Positions 19,640 through 31,086 of a DNA stretch of 64,000 bases are shown piece after piece. Position 1 is the stretch's first letter; the number at the start of each line of letters is the position of its first letter. The notes beneath the pieces were generated by a model. That model ran no database searches and had not been told where the DNA came from. It worked only from the letters and a program-made list of their open reading frames with translations. The stretch spans positions 1 to 64,000 of the forward strand of contig NZ_BAJW01000004.1 in assembly GCF_000613905.1 (NCBI RefSeq). Reading direction: 5' to 3'. The position numbers were made by a program, and so were the translations under genes. This stretch comes from Acetobacter persici JCM 25330. Lineage in GTDB: Bacteria > Pseudomonadota > Alphaproteobacteria > Acetobacterales > Acetobacteraceae.

Positions 19640-20837
19640 GTGAGCAGAATGCAGCACTTCTTGCGGAAACACGCTGTCTGGCCCGCGCTCCGGCGCTGTC
19701 TCAGGGGGGCAGTGCCGTTTCTCGCTCCCGGTGCTTTTGGCCTGCTCAGCGCATGCAGCACGGCAATGCCGCCCGTACCCCGGCCACCGGCCCGTTTTGC
19801 GCAGCTTGGGCAACTGGTGCCACCGCAGACATTTTTTTGCGCTCTCCGATGGGGCAAAACTGCCTGCCCGTGTCTGGCCTTCCGCTACCAGACCACATGC
19901 CATTCTTCTGGCCCTGCACGGGTTTAATGATAGCCGGGATGCGTGGGAGTCGGTGGCGCCGTTTTTCACCGCGCACGCACTAACGGTCATTGCCCCGGAT
20001 CAGCGGGGCTTCGGGCAGGCACCCCGGCGTGGCGGCTGGGCAGGCACCGCGCGGATGGTGGCGGATGTCAGGGAGGAAGCAGCGCAGCTTCAGCAGGCTT
20101 ATCCGCAGACCCCCCTTTATCTTGTGGGGGAGAGTATGGGTGGTGCCGTGCTGATGCAGCTCATGGCGCAGCCCGATGCGCCGACTGTTGCCGGGACAAT
20201 CCTGCTTGCGCCCGCGGTGTGGAATTTTGGCTGGGCGCAAGATTTACCCCTGCGGGTTCTGTCACAGATGTTTCCAGACGCTCTTGTGACAGGGCGGGAA
20301 CTGCCTGTGCATGTTGTCGCGAGTGATAACAGGATGGCACTGGCGCGCCTGTATTATGACCCTCTGACCCTGCGTGCGACGCGCCTTAAAGCTCTTCAGG
20401 GGCTTGTTACGCTAATGAAGCAGGCTGCACAGGCAGCCCCACATCTGCGCGGGCCTGTGCTGAGCGTCTATGGGGACAAGGACCAGCTTGTGCCGCCGGG
20501 GGCCATGGTGCCTGTCTGGGAGGCAATGCCCGGAGCCACCCGGCGTGACCTGATCCCCGGTGGGCACCACCTGCTCCTGCGGGACAGGCAGGGCGGTCGC
20601 GTCATGCAGGATATTCTGAGCTGGATCACCACGCCGGAAACCTGGCTGCCTTCCGGCGGAGACAGCGCCGCCTCGGCCTGGCTGGCAACAGGCGTGGGGG
20701 AGGCAGGCATAGAAAAGCAGGACGTTCCCTTGCCGGTTCTGCAGCCAGGCTGGACCGGCTTATGCTGGAACAGTCTCCATAAAATACCGAAATCCGGGAG
20801 GGCTGAAAGTGGCTCCGGGAGACGCAGGGCCAGATAA
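19640..20837 (+). CDS. Lipoprotein alpha/beta hydrolase (lysophospholipase-like, frameshifted)
   Basis: After repair a 398-residue protein. The N-terminus has a lipoprotein signal with lipobox LSAC (GAFGLLSACSTAMPP). The hydrolase domain shows the oxyanion-region LALHGFNDSRDAW, APDQRGFGQ, the nucleophile elbow GESMGG (Ser), the acid in VYGDKDQLVP and the histidine in GGHHLL, matching the serine aminopeptidase/lysophospholipase (Hydrolase_4) family. The break is a run of seven T at about 19836 where six restores ALSDGAKL. Start is GTG at 19640 or ATG at 19649. Adenosine deaminase follows 123 bp later on the same strand. Confidence 0.82.
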
Positions 20838-20960
20838 AACCTACGGCCTGTGGTATGATTACGATAGCAGTATAGTGTGCCATTATGCTGTATGTACGGC
20901 CTGTCAGCCTTTCAACGGGCCTCATTCCAGACCAGCTCTTTTTACCATCAAGGGTGCTTC

Positions 20961-22480
20961 ATGCTTTTTCGCTCTTTGCTTCTGGCCTGCGCAGTTCTGC
21001 CTCTTTCTGTTTCCGTATGCTGTGCACAGACGGCGGATGAGCAGAAAACAGCGCAGATTTTTACAGCGCTTCAGTCAGACCCTGCGCGGCTTGGCCTCTT
21101 CCTGCGGCAGTTTCCCAAAGGGGCAGACCTGCATAACCATATGGTCGGGGCTATTTATGCGGAAAGCTATCTGAAATGGGCCGCGCAGGACGGTGCGTGT
21201 CTTGCGCTGGATCGTGGCCAGATATTGCCTCACGGCTGTTCCGGGCATGAGAAGGGGGAGCTTCCAGCAGAGGCTCTGGCCGCCAATCCGGATGCGGAAA
21301 ACAGCATGATTGATGCACTGTCCATGCGTGACTTTGTGCCTACGGCTATTGATCGCTCCGGGCATGACCATTTCTTTGCCACGTTCAACAAGTTTTTCGC
21401 AATCACCCAGAAACATGCGGGGGAAAGTCTGGCAGAAGTGCGGGACCGCGCAGCACTGGACCATGTGCAGTATGTGGAACTGATGATTTCCCCGGGGCTG
21501 GGTGGGATGATTGGGGCAGGCATGACGCACCCCCTCAAAGGGGAGGATTACGCACAGGCGCAACAGGCGCTTAAGCCTGTGCTGCCAAAGCTGGTTGCCG
21601 ATGTGCGGCATGAAACGGATGAGATGGAGCAGCAGGCTCAGCACGTTCTGCAATGCGGCACACCGCAGGCCCATCCCGGATGTGGCGTTGAAGTGCGGTA
21701 TTTATACCAGACCGTACGCACTTTTCAGCGTCCGTGGTCTTTGCGCAGCTTTATGCCGGATATGATGTTGTGCGGACGGATGCCCGGTTTGTCGGCGTCA
21801 ATATTGTTGCCCCGGAAGATAACGTTATCGCTATGCGGGATTATGACCAGCATATGCGGATGTTTCAGGCGCTCAGCAGGCAGTATCCGGATGTCAAACT
21901 CAGCCTGCATGCGGGTGAGCTGACGCCCGGCCTCGTGCCGCCTGAAGGGCTTGAACACCATATTCGCTCAGCTGTGGAAGTCGCGGGTGCCCGCCGTATC
22001 GGGCACGGGATCGACATTGCGTGGGAGCAGGATGCAACCGGCCTTCTGGCAGAAATGGCGCAGAAGAAAGTCATGGTTGAAATCAACCTGACCAGTAATG
22101 ATGTTATTCTGAATGTGAAAGGAAAGTCTCACCCCTTCGCGCTTTACAGACGCGCCGGTGTGCCGGTCGCCCTCTCCACGGATGATGAAGGCGTCTCACG
22201 CGGGGATCTGACACAGGAATATCTGCGTGCGGTCACAACATGGCCGTTGAGCTATCAGGAAATGAAAGATCTCTCACGCAATGGCCTGATCTATTCTTTC
22301 ATTCCGGGGGATAGCCTGTGGGCAGGTGGCCAGAGAGTGCAGGCCTGTCAGGACATGGCAAGCAAAACCTGTCAGGACTTTGTCGCAAAGAGTGAAAAAG
22401 CCCGGACCCAGCTTGAACTGGAACAGAATTTCACACGCTTTGAACATGCTGTTGTGCAGAATGGATTTCTGAATAACTAA
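20961..22480 (+). CDS. Secreted adenosine deaminase family protein (frameshifted)
   Basis: A metal-dependent purine deaminase, 506 residues after repair. The ATG at 20961 yields a signal peptide (MLFRSLLLACAVLPLSVSVC), so the enzyme is likely periplasmic, unlike cytosolic Add. Zinc and catalytic residues are visible: HxH in KGADLHNHMVGA, the HAGE motif in LSLHAGELTPG, GHGID, and STDDEG. It is longer than the usual 340 residues, resembling the ADGF/CECR1-like extended class. The frame breaks near 21738: CCGTGG where CCGGTGG gives PVVFAQLYAGYD. It may convert extracellular adenosine to inosine for purine scavenging. Confidence 0.88.
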
Positions 22481-22560
22481 CGGCAGTAAGCGCTTTTTGT
22501 TCTGATTATTCTGAGAATAGTCTGGGTGAAGCGTTCATAAAGCTCTTTCTGCACCCGGAA

Positions 22561-22590
22561 AGGCTGCGGTTTTTTATCTGGCCGCAGCCT
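22561..22590. terminator. Hairpin between convergent genes
   Basis: AGGCTGCGG and CCGCAGCCT form a perfect 9-bp stem between the adenosine deaminase and nasS, which converge. The T-run lies in the loop rather than after the stem, so this is not a textbook terminator. Confidence 0.35.
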
Positions 22591-22641
22591 GATACGGAGT
22601 GCGCTTAAAATTGCGGCAAAACAGACAGGTCGAACACCGTA

Positions 22642-23613
22642 TCAGTCGTTGTACCAGCCAAGCTGGCTTAAAGTGCCCAGTTGCGTGGGGGTGAGCCAGC
22701 CTTCGCGCTGCATATCCTCAATCATCCATCCGCAGGAAGAACGGGTGCTCCGGGGCTGTGTGTCAAAGAGCATGGCGTCTGGCGCATCAGGCGTTCCCGG
22801 CATGATACGCTTCAGAGCCTCATAGGGCAGATCCAGCCCCTCGGCATTTAACGGGGCGCTAAGGAGTTTGGTAATTTCTGCTGCGTGCGCAGGCTGGTTA
22901 CAGAGCGCGGCAGCGTCCCGGACTGCGGCATACAGGCGGGCCGCGCCATCCGGATTTTCGCTGGCCCACTGGTCCCGTAAGGTCAGTATTTTTTCAAGAT
23001 GCCCCGGCATAACCTGTGCCGACCCGGCGACGACAAAGGCCAGATTTTTCAGGCAAGCATCCGCCCCCCACGGCGGGCCTGCACAAAACCCGTCAATCTC
23101 ACCGGTTGCGAGTGCCTGAATCATGCTGCTGGGTGGCATAATGACAATTTCTGTCTCCGTATCCCGGCAAATGGCATGGTCCTGAAGGAACCGTGTCAGG
23201 ATCAGATAATGTGTTGAATAGAGATGCACCACACCCAGACGGGGCTTGCGGCCGAGCGACTGCGCCCAGTTTGTAAAAGCCGTGTGCTTGTCACGCCCGG
23301 ACTGCCACTGTGCCTGCGCTTCGGCCTGTCCACGCAGAACAATCATATTCCCACCCCGGCTGACAGGCAGGCCCGGGCGCAGCGCAACCGGGCGTCCACG
23401 CTGGCCAAGCGCTGTCATGATCGCCAGAGGCGGAAACATCACTGCGCCATCAAGACCATTCCAGACAAGCCCATCTGCAATATTGGCCCAGGACGGCACA
23501 ATAACAGGTTCAACATCCAGTCCATGCCTGTCAAAAAAACCCATGCTGCGGGCTACCAGAACCGGGGCGCTGTCTGCCAGTCGCAGGAGTCCGATACGGC
23601 AGGAGATACTCAT
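22642..23613 (-). CDS. nasS: Nitrate/nitrite sensor NasS
   Basis: A 323-residue protein of the NrtA/CmpA substrate-binding family. It has no signal peptide (begins MSISCRIGLLRLADSAP), which marks it as the cytoplasmic sensor NasS and not a transporter component. Landmarks are LGVVHLYSTHYLILTRFL, GEIDGFCAGPPWGADA and the DQWASENPDGAARL segment. In characterised alphaproteobacteria NasS binds NasT and releases it when nitrate or nitrite is present. The ATG overlaps the nasT stop by 4 bp, and it is the last gene of the nitrate operon. Confidence 0.88.
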   Translation of the reverse strand: MSISCRIGLLRLADSAPVLVARSMGFFDRHGLDVEPVIVPSWANIADGLVWNGLDGAVMFPPLAIMTALGQRGRPVALRPGLPVSRGGNMIVLRGQAEAQAQWQSGRDKHTAFTNWAQSLGRKPRLGVVHLYSTHYLILTRFLQDHAICRDTETEIVIMPPSSMIQALATGEIDGFCAGPPWGADACLKNLAFVVAGSAQVMPGHLEKILTLRDQWASENPDGAARLYAAVRDAAALCNQPAHAAEITKLLSAPLNAEGLDLPYEALKRIMPGTPDAPDAMLFDTQPRSTRSSCGWMIEDMQREGWLTPTQLGTLSQLGWYND

Positions 23614-24191
23614 GGTGAAGGAGTCCTGTTCTGGTGAGCAAGATAATCTCTGGCAACATCAATAATTTTTCGCGCCTGCTGCATGGCCTGTTTGCGGAAC
23701 CACCGATAGGCGTCTTCCTCCTTGCAGCGTTCCTGCTTCATAAACAGGATCTTGGCGCGGTCTATTGTCTCACGCTCGGAAAGTGTTTTTCTGGCCGCAA
23801 GCAGTTCCGCATTTGTCTCCCTAAAACGGCGGTACAAGGCAATGGCGGACCGTAAAAGCGGTTTGACATCTTTGACCGGAGTATCCAGCACGTTGTAGGA
23901 GCAGACACCTGCGGCAAAGGCATCTTCCATCAGGCTTTCATCATCTTCATCAACAAACAGCGCAACCGGGCGTTCCTGCCCGGAGGCGGAAAGAGCCCGC
24001 ACACTATCCAGCGCATCACGGTCTGCCCGGCTGATATCCACCAGCACAATATCGGGCATATGGTGGCGCACGGCATCAATCAGGCTTGTGGCGTCGTCCA
24101 GCAGAATAACATCCAGTGTTGCTTCCGCTTCCAGCAGGCGCGCCAGCGCCCCGGCGCGGTGTGAGTTTTCATCTGCCAGAAGAACTTTCAT
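23610..24191 (-). CDS. nasT: ANTAR-domain antiterminator NasT
   Basis: A 193-residue regulator: a receiver-like domain (residues 1 to about 120, MKVLLADENSHRAGAL, DIVLVDISRAD) followed by an RNA-binding ANTAR domain (about 125-185, TLSERETIDRAKILFMKQ, then DAYRWFRKQAMQQARKI). The ANTAR signature of aromatic and alanine residues in the second helix is kept. NasT relieves termination in nas leader RNAs by binding hexaloop hairpins; a fitting hairpin lies in this operon's leader at 34050-34077. It follows the nitrate reductase gene by 18 bp and overlaps nasS. Confidence 0.92.
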   Translation of the reverse strand: MKVLLADENSHRAGALARLLEAEATLDVILLDDATSLIDAVRHHMPDIVLVDISRADRDALDSVRALSASGQERPVALFVDEDDESLMEDAFAAGVCSYNVLDTPVKDVKPLLRSAIALYRRFRETNAELLAARKTLSERETIDRAKILFMKQERCKEEDAYRWFRKQAMQQARKIIDVARDYLAHQNRTPSP

Positions 24192-24209
24192 GCACAGTGT
24201 CGTCCTGCT

Positions 24210-27200
24210 TTAGTACACATCCCGCAGATAGCGGCCATTGCGGGCAAAGTCTGACAAATAGGCGTCTGCGTTTTCAGCACTCATGTCTCCGTGTCGTGCG
24301 ATAATCCTTTTCAGGGCGCTGTCAACATCGCGTGCCATCCGCGCGGCATCTCCACAGATATACAGGCACGCTCCCCGGTTAAGCCAGTCCCATAGCAGCG
24401 CGCCATGCTCTTCCATGCGGTCCTGCACGTAAATACGCTCTGGCTGGTCACGGGAGAACGCCGTATCCAGCCGCGTCAGACAGCCCTGCGCCATGAAGGC
24501 TTCCAGTTCCTCACGGTAGTAAAAGCCGGTGCTTTCATGCCGCTCTCCAAAAAACAGCCAGTTCTCGCCTTTGGCCTGCCGGGCGGTGCGTTCCTGCAAA
24601 AAAGCCCGGAAGGGGGCAATGCCGGTGCCGGGCCCAACCATGATAACGGGAGTGCTGCCATCCGCAGGAACATGGAAATGCGCCGTGGGCTGTACAAAAA
24701 CCGGCACCTCTTCCCCTTCCGTGAGCCCGGTCAGCCATGTGGAGGAAACACCGGGGTACGGGGTGCGATTCACACCTACTGTCAGATGAATATGATCCGG
24801 GTTTGTCAGCGGGGATGAGGAAATGGAGTAAAGGCGCGGCTGCATCTGCCGGAACAGGGCAGGCACTGTCTGCGGGTCGGTCATGCCGGAAAGCGTGGTG
24901 ATCAGATCCGGCAGATACCCCCCTTCCGGGCGGCCAAGACGTTCCAGAAGAGCAGGGCTGGGGCGGGAGAGATCAAACCAGCGCCGCAGAGCATCCCCAA
25001 GCGGTGTCGACCCCTGACGCCGCAGGGTCAGCATGGTTTGCTCAGGTAGCTGAAGCGCATTCAGCACCTGCTGGACAGTAGCCTCACTATTACAGGGCCA
25101 GACCCCCAGCGCATCGCCTGTTTTATAGGTCAGGTTTGTCCCGGAAATATCCAGAGCAATATGGAAGGTTTCCTTTTCCGTGTCCTCTCCGGTCAGGCAG
25201 GTTGCACGGCTCAGGCGGGCCAGTGCCGGAGTGGTGCGGGTAATGCGCATGGGCAGAGCCGGGGCAGGCTGTGCGGGAGCAGACCGTGCAGGAGCAGGTG
25301 GGGGCGAGGCTGACGCTGACGGCCCGAGTGCTGCAAGCAGATGGCCCTTCCACGCCTCCACGGCATCTTCATAATCCGGTTCACAATCAACGCGGGTGAG
25401 GAGCGGGGAGGCTCCAAGGCTTGCCAGTTTTTCATCCAGAGCACGGCCAAATCCGCAGAAGCTGGCATAGGAGGAATCTCCAAGCGCCAGCACGGCGTAG
25501 CGCAAATCTGCCAGAGGTGGTTTATGCTGCCGCAGCGCATCCCAGAACGGCGCGGCCGTGTCCGGGGCATCCCCGTCCCCAAACGTGGAGACCAGAAAAA
25601 GACCTGTACCTGAGAGCGCGGACGGATCACACTCCGTCAGTTCTGCCAAGCGCACAGATAGGCCGTTGTCCTGCAGCCATGCGGCAATCTCTGCGGCCAG
25701 AGCTTCTGTTCGCCCGGTCTGGGAGGCCCACCAGACGGTCAGAGCGGGCGCGCTGGCTGATGGTGATGCCAATGCTGACGTCGTGGCCGGATGTGGGGCC
25801 TCCACAGCCATTGTGCGGGAATAAAGTCCGGCCAGCAGACCATTCAGATGGGTAGCCTGCTGCGCGGAAAGCGGCGCTGTTGCCGGGACAACCGGCAAAG
25901 TGCCCTCTGGCGGATTGAGGCGGAGACCCTCCAGAAACCCGCTGATCCAGACACGGCTTTCTTCTGAAAATGTGATCGTGTTCTGCTCAGTAAGGCCGAG
26001 ATGGCGGGCGAGGCGGTCTGGAGGCATGGTCCTCTCCTGTGCAGAAGGCTTTGCGGTCTGAACGCGGGTGAGGGAGACGGCGCAATGTTTGATGCCGGGT
26101 TGCAGGGAAACCGGGTCAATCGCGTCGGACGTCACAGCATTGATGCAGAGTTCTTTGCCAAACCGGTCATTCCAGTGGAAGGGCGCGAAACAGGTCCCGG
26201 GAGAAACACGGCTGGAAACAAGAGCGGGGAGTGTCGCTGTACCCCGGCGCGACCGGATTTCTACGGCGTCCTGCTCACTTAGTCCGAGTTTTTCTGCGTC
26301 TTCAGGCGCAATTTCTAAAAACGGAGCAGTATCCAGCTTGTTAAGCTGTGCCACCCGGCCTGTTTTGGTCAGGGTATGCCACTGATGTTGCAGGCGGCCT
26401 GTGTTGAGCAGGAACGGAAAGGCGTCATCCGGCTCTTCCTCCCGCGGCATCCATGGGCGTGCAAAAACACAGCTTTGCCCGATGGGGTCGCAAAGACGGG
26501 ATAGGCGTCCGGGTCCGGCCGATAGCGGATGGGGTGGCGCGTCGCCTCATCTCCTGCCGCAGCAGGCCATTGCACAGGCCCGCTCAGGAGGCGTGCATGG
26601 CTTACACCGGAAATATCATATCCTGTCACAGGATTTGCAAATCGGCTTGCTTCCGCAAAAACTTCCGCCGCAGAGGCAAAGGAGAACCCGTCTTCAAACC
26701 CCATGGCGCAGGCCACGCGGGCAATAATCTGCCAGTCTGGCAGGGCCTCGCCGGGTGGGGGGACGGCCTGCCGGGCCAGCGTCATGGTCCTGTCGGAATT
26801 CACCTGTACTCCGTCACCCTCTGCCAGAGTGCGCCGGGCAGAAGGATATCGGCATACTGGCCTGTTTCCGTATCTGCGTAAGCATCCTGCACAATAATCA
26901 GTTCTGCTTTTTCAAGAGCAGAGAGAACAGTGCCGCGCCGGGGGACGGTTGCCACCGGGTTAGTGCAGATAATCCAGCAGGCTTTAATTTCCCCGGCGGC
27001 CATGGCGCCAAACATGGCAATCGCTCCCTGACTGCCCTCAGCCGGATGGTGCCGGGCGGTAAACCCCACTGGGTTTCACAAAAAGCTCTGTCTTTTCAGA
27101 AAGGGCAGTGCGCTGGCCCGGCAGGCCGGGGCCCATATAGCCCATTTCCCGCCCTCCCATGGCGTTTGGCTGGCCAGTGAGGGAGAAAGGGCCAGAACCC

Positions 27201-28168
27201 GGCCTGCACAGGCTGCCCGTTGCCAGATGCAGGTTGCACAAGGCATTGGTGTGCCATGCGCCGGAAACGCTCTGGTTCAGTCCCATGGTCCAGAGGGACA
27301 TCCACGCTCCGGCTTCGGCAATCCAGAGTGCTGCGGTGCGGATATCTGTTTCCGCAAGGCCGGTTATGTCCGCAACACGGTGTGGTGTGTACTCTGCCAG
27401 AAAAGCGGGCAGGGCGTCCCAGCCTGTGGTGCAGGCGTTGATGAAGGTCCTATCAAGCGCATCGGCTTCCATAAGCAGAAACAGCAGACCGTTGAGTAAA
27501 GCGAGATCTGTGCCCGGCCTTATTTGTAAAAACAGGTCTGCTTTCTCGGCTGTGGCGGTGCGCCGGGGGTCCACAACAATCAGCTTTGCCCCGGCACGTT
27601 TGCGGTCCATCAGGCGCAGAAACAGGATGGGGTGACAATCCGCCATATTCGCCCCGATGACGAAGAACAGATCGCTACAGTCAAAATCTTCGTACGAGCC
27701 GGGAGGAGCGTCTGCTCCCAGAGATAATTTATAGCCAGTGCCTGCGGCCGCCATGCACAGCCGGGAATTGGATTCAATATGTGGCGTGCGCAGATACCCT
27801 TTGACCAGTTTGTTAGCGAGGTACTGGGCCTCCATGGACATCTGCCCGGAAACATAGAGTGCAATGGCATCGGGGCCATCTGTGTCCAGAATAGTCCGTA
27901 GGCGTCTGGCAGTTTCCTGAATGGCAATATCCATTGGCGCAGGGTCTGGCGTGCTGGCGCGGTCTTTCCGCAGCAGCGCGGTCTCTAAGCGCGCGGGGGA
28001 GGTTATGGGTTTGTCGCAGGAACTCCCCTTTGTGCACAGCCGCCCTTTATTGGCTGGGTGCTCAATATCGCCGCGCACCCGGACAATTTTCTGGTCTTCC
28101 ACCTCCATCACAATGCCACATCCCACACCGCAGTAGGGGCAGACAGAACGGATGTCCTGACACGTCAT
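24210..28168 (-). CDS. Assimilatory nitrate reductase fused to a CysJ-like flavoprotein (four frameshifts)
   Basis: A 1,320-residue fusion once four shifts are repaired. Residues 1-55 bind a [4Fe-4S] cluster (VCPYCGVGCGI ... GRLCTKG); then the molybdopterin oxidoreductase body (SNSRLCMAAAGTGYK, VVDPRRTATAEKADL, YADILLPGALW) and dinucleotide-binding domain. After about residue 770 come a flavodoxin domain (VWWASQTGRTEALA, STFGDGDAPDTA) and a FAD/NAD(P)H reductase domain (RLYSISSSP, GPGTGIAPFRAF, ending GRYLRDVY) as in sulfite reductase CysJ. It should reduce nitrate directly with NAD(P)H. Breaks near 27082, 27024, 26824 and 26465 are each cured by one added base, two of them in T5 runs. ATG at 28168 is 5 bp after nirBD. 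Confidence 0.9.
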
Positions 28169-28173
28169 AAGCT

Positions 28174-31070
28174 TTACGCCATGAGGGTTTCCAGAGGGCG
28201 GGTTGTTGTGCGGGCACGGATTTCCACGCGTCCCTGATGCAGCCGCGCCTCCCATGCCTGAACAGAGCGGGAGGCATCTTCCAGACAGGTCCCGGTCTCA
28301 AGATTGAAATGTTGCTTGTAGAGCGGAGAGGCCACAACAGGCTGCCCCTTCAGGTCTCCTATCATTCCGCGCCCCAGCACATTGGCGTGTGAGAACGGGT
28401 CATGGTTATCAATGGCAAAAACCTGACCCTCTCCGGCTGCATCCGGAAGGTAAAACAGAGCGATCTGCGTGGTTCCAAGCAGGGCCACAACACCCGACCG
28501 CGCAACAAGATCCCGCTGCGCGCACAAATCCGTCCAGTCTGCCGGGCCTGCTGCAACAGCCTGCTCAGGCTGGTTCTCTGCAGGTTTAACCTGATCCCGT
28601 TCCGGAACGGTGCGGATATTCGGGTCCGGGCGGCTGTCATTTACAAATGTGCGGAAGCGCTTCAGCTTTTCTTCATCCGTCAGCGCGTCTTTCCATTCGC
28701 AGTGGTAGGTTTCCACCACATGCTGCATCTGCTGTTCCAGCTCAGCACAGATGCCAAGACTATCATTGATGATAACATCTTTCAGATAGTCCAGCCCACC
28801 CTCCAGCGTTTCACGCCAGACAGAGGTTCTCTGAAGTTTATCCGCAGTGCGGATATAAAACATCAGGAAGCGGTCAATATATTTGACTAGAGTTTCAGAA
28901 TCGAGGTCTGTGGCAAAAAGCTCCGCATGGCGGGGGCGCATACCGCCATTCCCGCAGACATACAGGTTCCAGCCATTTTCAGTAGCAATAACGCCCACAT
29001 CCTTGCTCTGGGCCTCTGCACATTCCCGCGTGCACCCGGAGACAGCAAATTTGAGCTTATGGGGCGACCGCAGGCCCTTATAGCGGTTTTCCAGATCAAG
29101 CGCCTTGCCAACACTATCCTGCACCCCGTAGCGGCACCATGTGCTGCCTACGCAGGATTTTACAGTGCGGGTGGATTTTCCATACGCATGACCGGTCTCA
29201 AACCCGGCATCCAGCAATTCACGCCAGATCTCAGGTAACTGGTGGAGTTGCGCGCCAAACAGATCCACGCGCTGCCCGCCGGTAATTTTGGTATAGAGGT
29301 TATATTTCTTGGCAACCTGCCCGAGCACAATCAGCTTGTCTGGGGTAATTTCCCCACCGGCAATACGCGGCACAACGGAATAGGTCCCGTTTTTCTGCAT
29401 ATTGCCCATAAAAGTGTCGTTTGTATCTTGCAGAGGGATATAGAGCGGGTCCGTAATGGGTTTGTTCCATGCGGAGGCAAGGATCGAGCCGATCGCAGGT
29501 TTACAGATTTCGCAGCCCAGCCCGCCATTGCCATACTGCTCCATCAGTCTTCAAAACTCCGGAGATTATGGACACGGACAAGAGAATACAGTTTCTGCCG
29601 GGTGTAGGAGAAATGTTCGCACAGGCTTTTATCAACCGTCATGCCACGGGCTGTCAGCTCTGCTTCAAAAACACTTTTCAGCAGGCCGCTGCACCCGCCG
29701 CAGCCGGTGCTGGCTTTGGTGTCGGCTTTTAGAGTTGCCAGGTCCGTGCAGCCCTGTTCAATAGCCGTGCTGATCGCGCCTTTGGTCACATTGTGGCAGG
29801 AACAGATGGTTGCTGTATCAGGCAGGGCATCCGCGCCCAGAAGTTCAGCTCCCTCACCGCGCGGCAGGATCAGAACGGCCGGGTCTGCCGGGGGGGCAAT
29901 ACCATTCTGCACATACTGAAAAATTGTGTCGTAGTAGGAGTTATCCCCAACAAGCACAGCACCGGTTACGCGCGTGCCATCGGCGGAGAGCACAAGCCTG
30001 CGGTAAGACCCTTCCGCCTCCCCGATAAAACGATAGCTGGTGGAGCCGGGTTCCTGCCCGTGAGCATCCCCGATGGAGCCGACATCGACCCCCTGAAGTT
30101 TAAGCTTTGTGGACATATCCGCGCCGGTAAAAGCGGCATCCGCCTCTCCGGCAAGGAGGGCGGCCACCGTGCGGGCCATGGTATAGCCGGGGGCGACAAG
30201 ACCAAAAATCTGCCCTTCCCACAACGCACATTCCCCAATGGCAAAAATATCCGGGTCTGATGTGCGGCACTGATTATCCACAACAATGCCGCCACGCGGC
30301 CCGATCTCCAGCCCGCAGGCCCGGCCCGGCATGTCCTGAGGCTGAATCCCTGCGGAAAAGACAACCATGTCTGTTTCCAGCGTGGTGACATCAGCAAAAA
30401 CCAGTTTGTGCCGGTGCGCCGTGCCCGCAACAATTTCTTTTGTAACGTGCAGAACACGCACATCAATGCCGAGGGCTTCAATCCGATGTTTGAGGGCGCG
30501 GCCCCCCTCTTCATCAAGCTGGGCTGGCATCAGGTGGCTGCCAAGCTGAATAACGCTGACATCCAGCCCCAGAACTTTCAGGGCGTTGGCGGCTTCCAGC
30601 CCCAGAAGCCCACCCCCGATCACGGTACCATGCCGGGCACCTTCTGCCGCCGCGCGGATCAGGTCCAGATCCTCCAGCGTCCGGTATACCAGACCGGCGG
30701 TGCCGGTATTGCCCGGTACAGGCGGCACAAATGGGCGGGAGCCGGTTGCAAGAATCAGTGTGTTGTAAGGCAGGCATCCATCTTCTGCGGTAATGGTTTT
30801 CTGCGCCCGATCAATGTCCGTCACCCGGCTGTTCAGGTGGAGTGTGATGCCGTGGCTTGTATGGAAGTCGTCCTGATGCAGCCGCAGGGCCAGCGCATCC
30901 TGTCCGCTCATATAATCTGTCAGATGCACACGGTCATACGCATGGTGGCGTTCTTCGCCAAAAACATGGATCTGATGCGTTTCATGCAGACCATGCATAA
31001 TGAGCTGCTCTGCGCAGTAATGGCCAACCATGCCGTTGCCGACAATGATGATGTTGTCTTTGATGGTCAT
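28174..31070 (-). CDS. nirB: Assimilatory nitrite reductase, NirB-NirD fusion (frameshifted)
   Basis: Siroheme nitrite reductase, 965 residues after one repair. The first half holds the FAD/NADH domain (IIIVGNGMVGHYCAEQL, LILATGSRPFVPP, VIGGGLLGLEAANAL) and the BFD-type [2Fe-2S] site (ICSCHNVTKGAI, TGCGGCSGLL). The second half is the siroheme/[4Fe-4S] core (GGQRVDLFGA, CVGSTWCRYG, FAVSGCTRECAEAQ). From about residue 845 a NirD-type Rieske-like domain follows (WTDLCAQRDL, AIDNHDPFSHANVLGRG, LYKQHFNLETG), so NirB and NirD are one chain. The frame breaks near 29545 at GACTGATGG; GACCTGATGG restores SFEDLMEQYG. It reduces nitrite to ammonium in the cytoplasm. Confidence 0.92.
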
Positions 31071-31086
31071 GGGTTTGCCTCTGCTT

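Noticed and set aside
28174-31070. nirB split into two separate genes
   Set aside because: The second half starts in the middle of the conserved siroheme domain and one added C rejoins the frame; a fused NirBD is the better reading.
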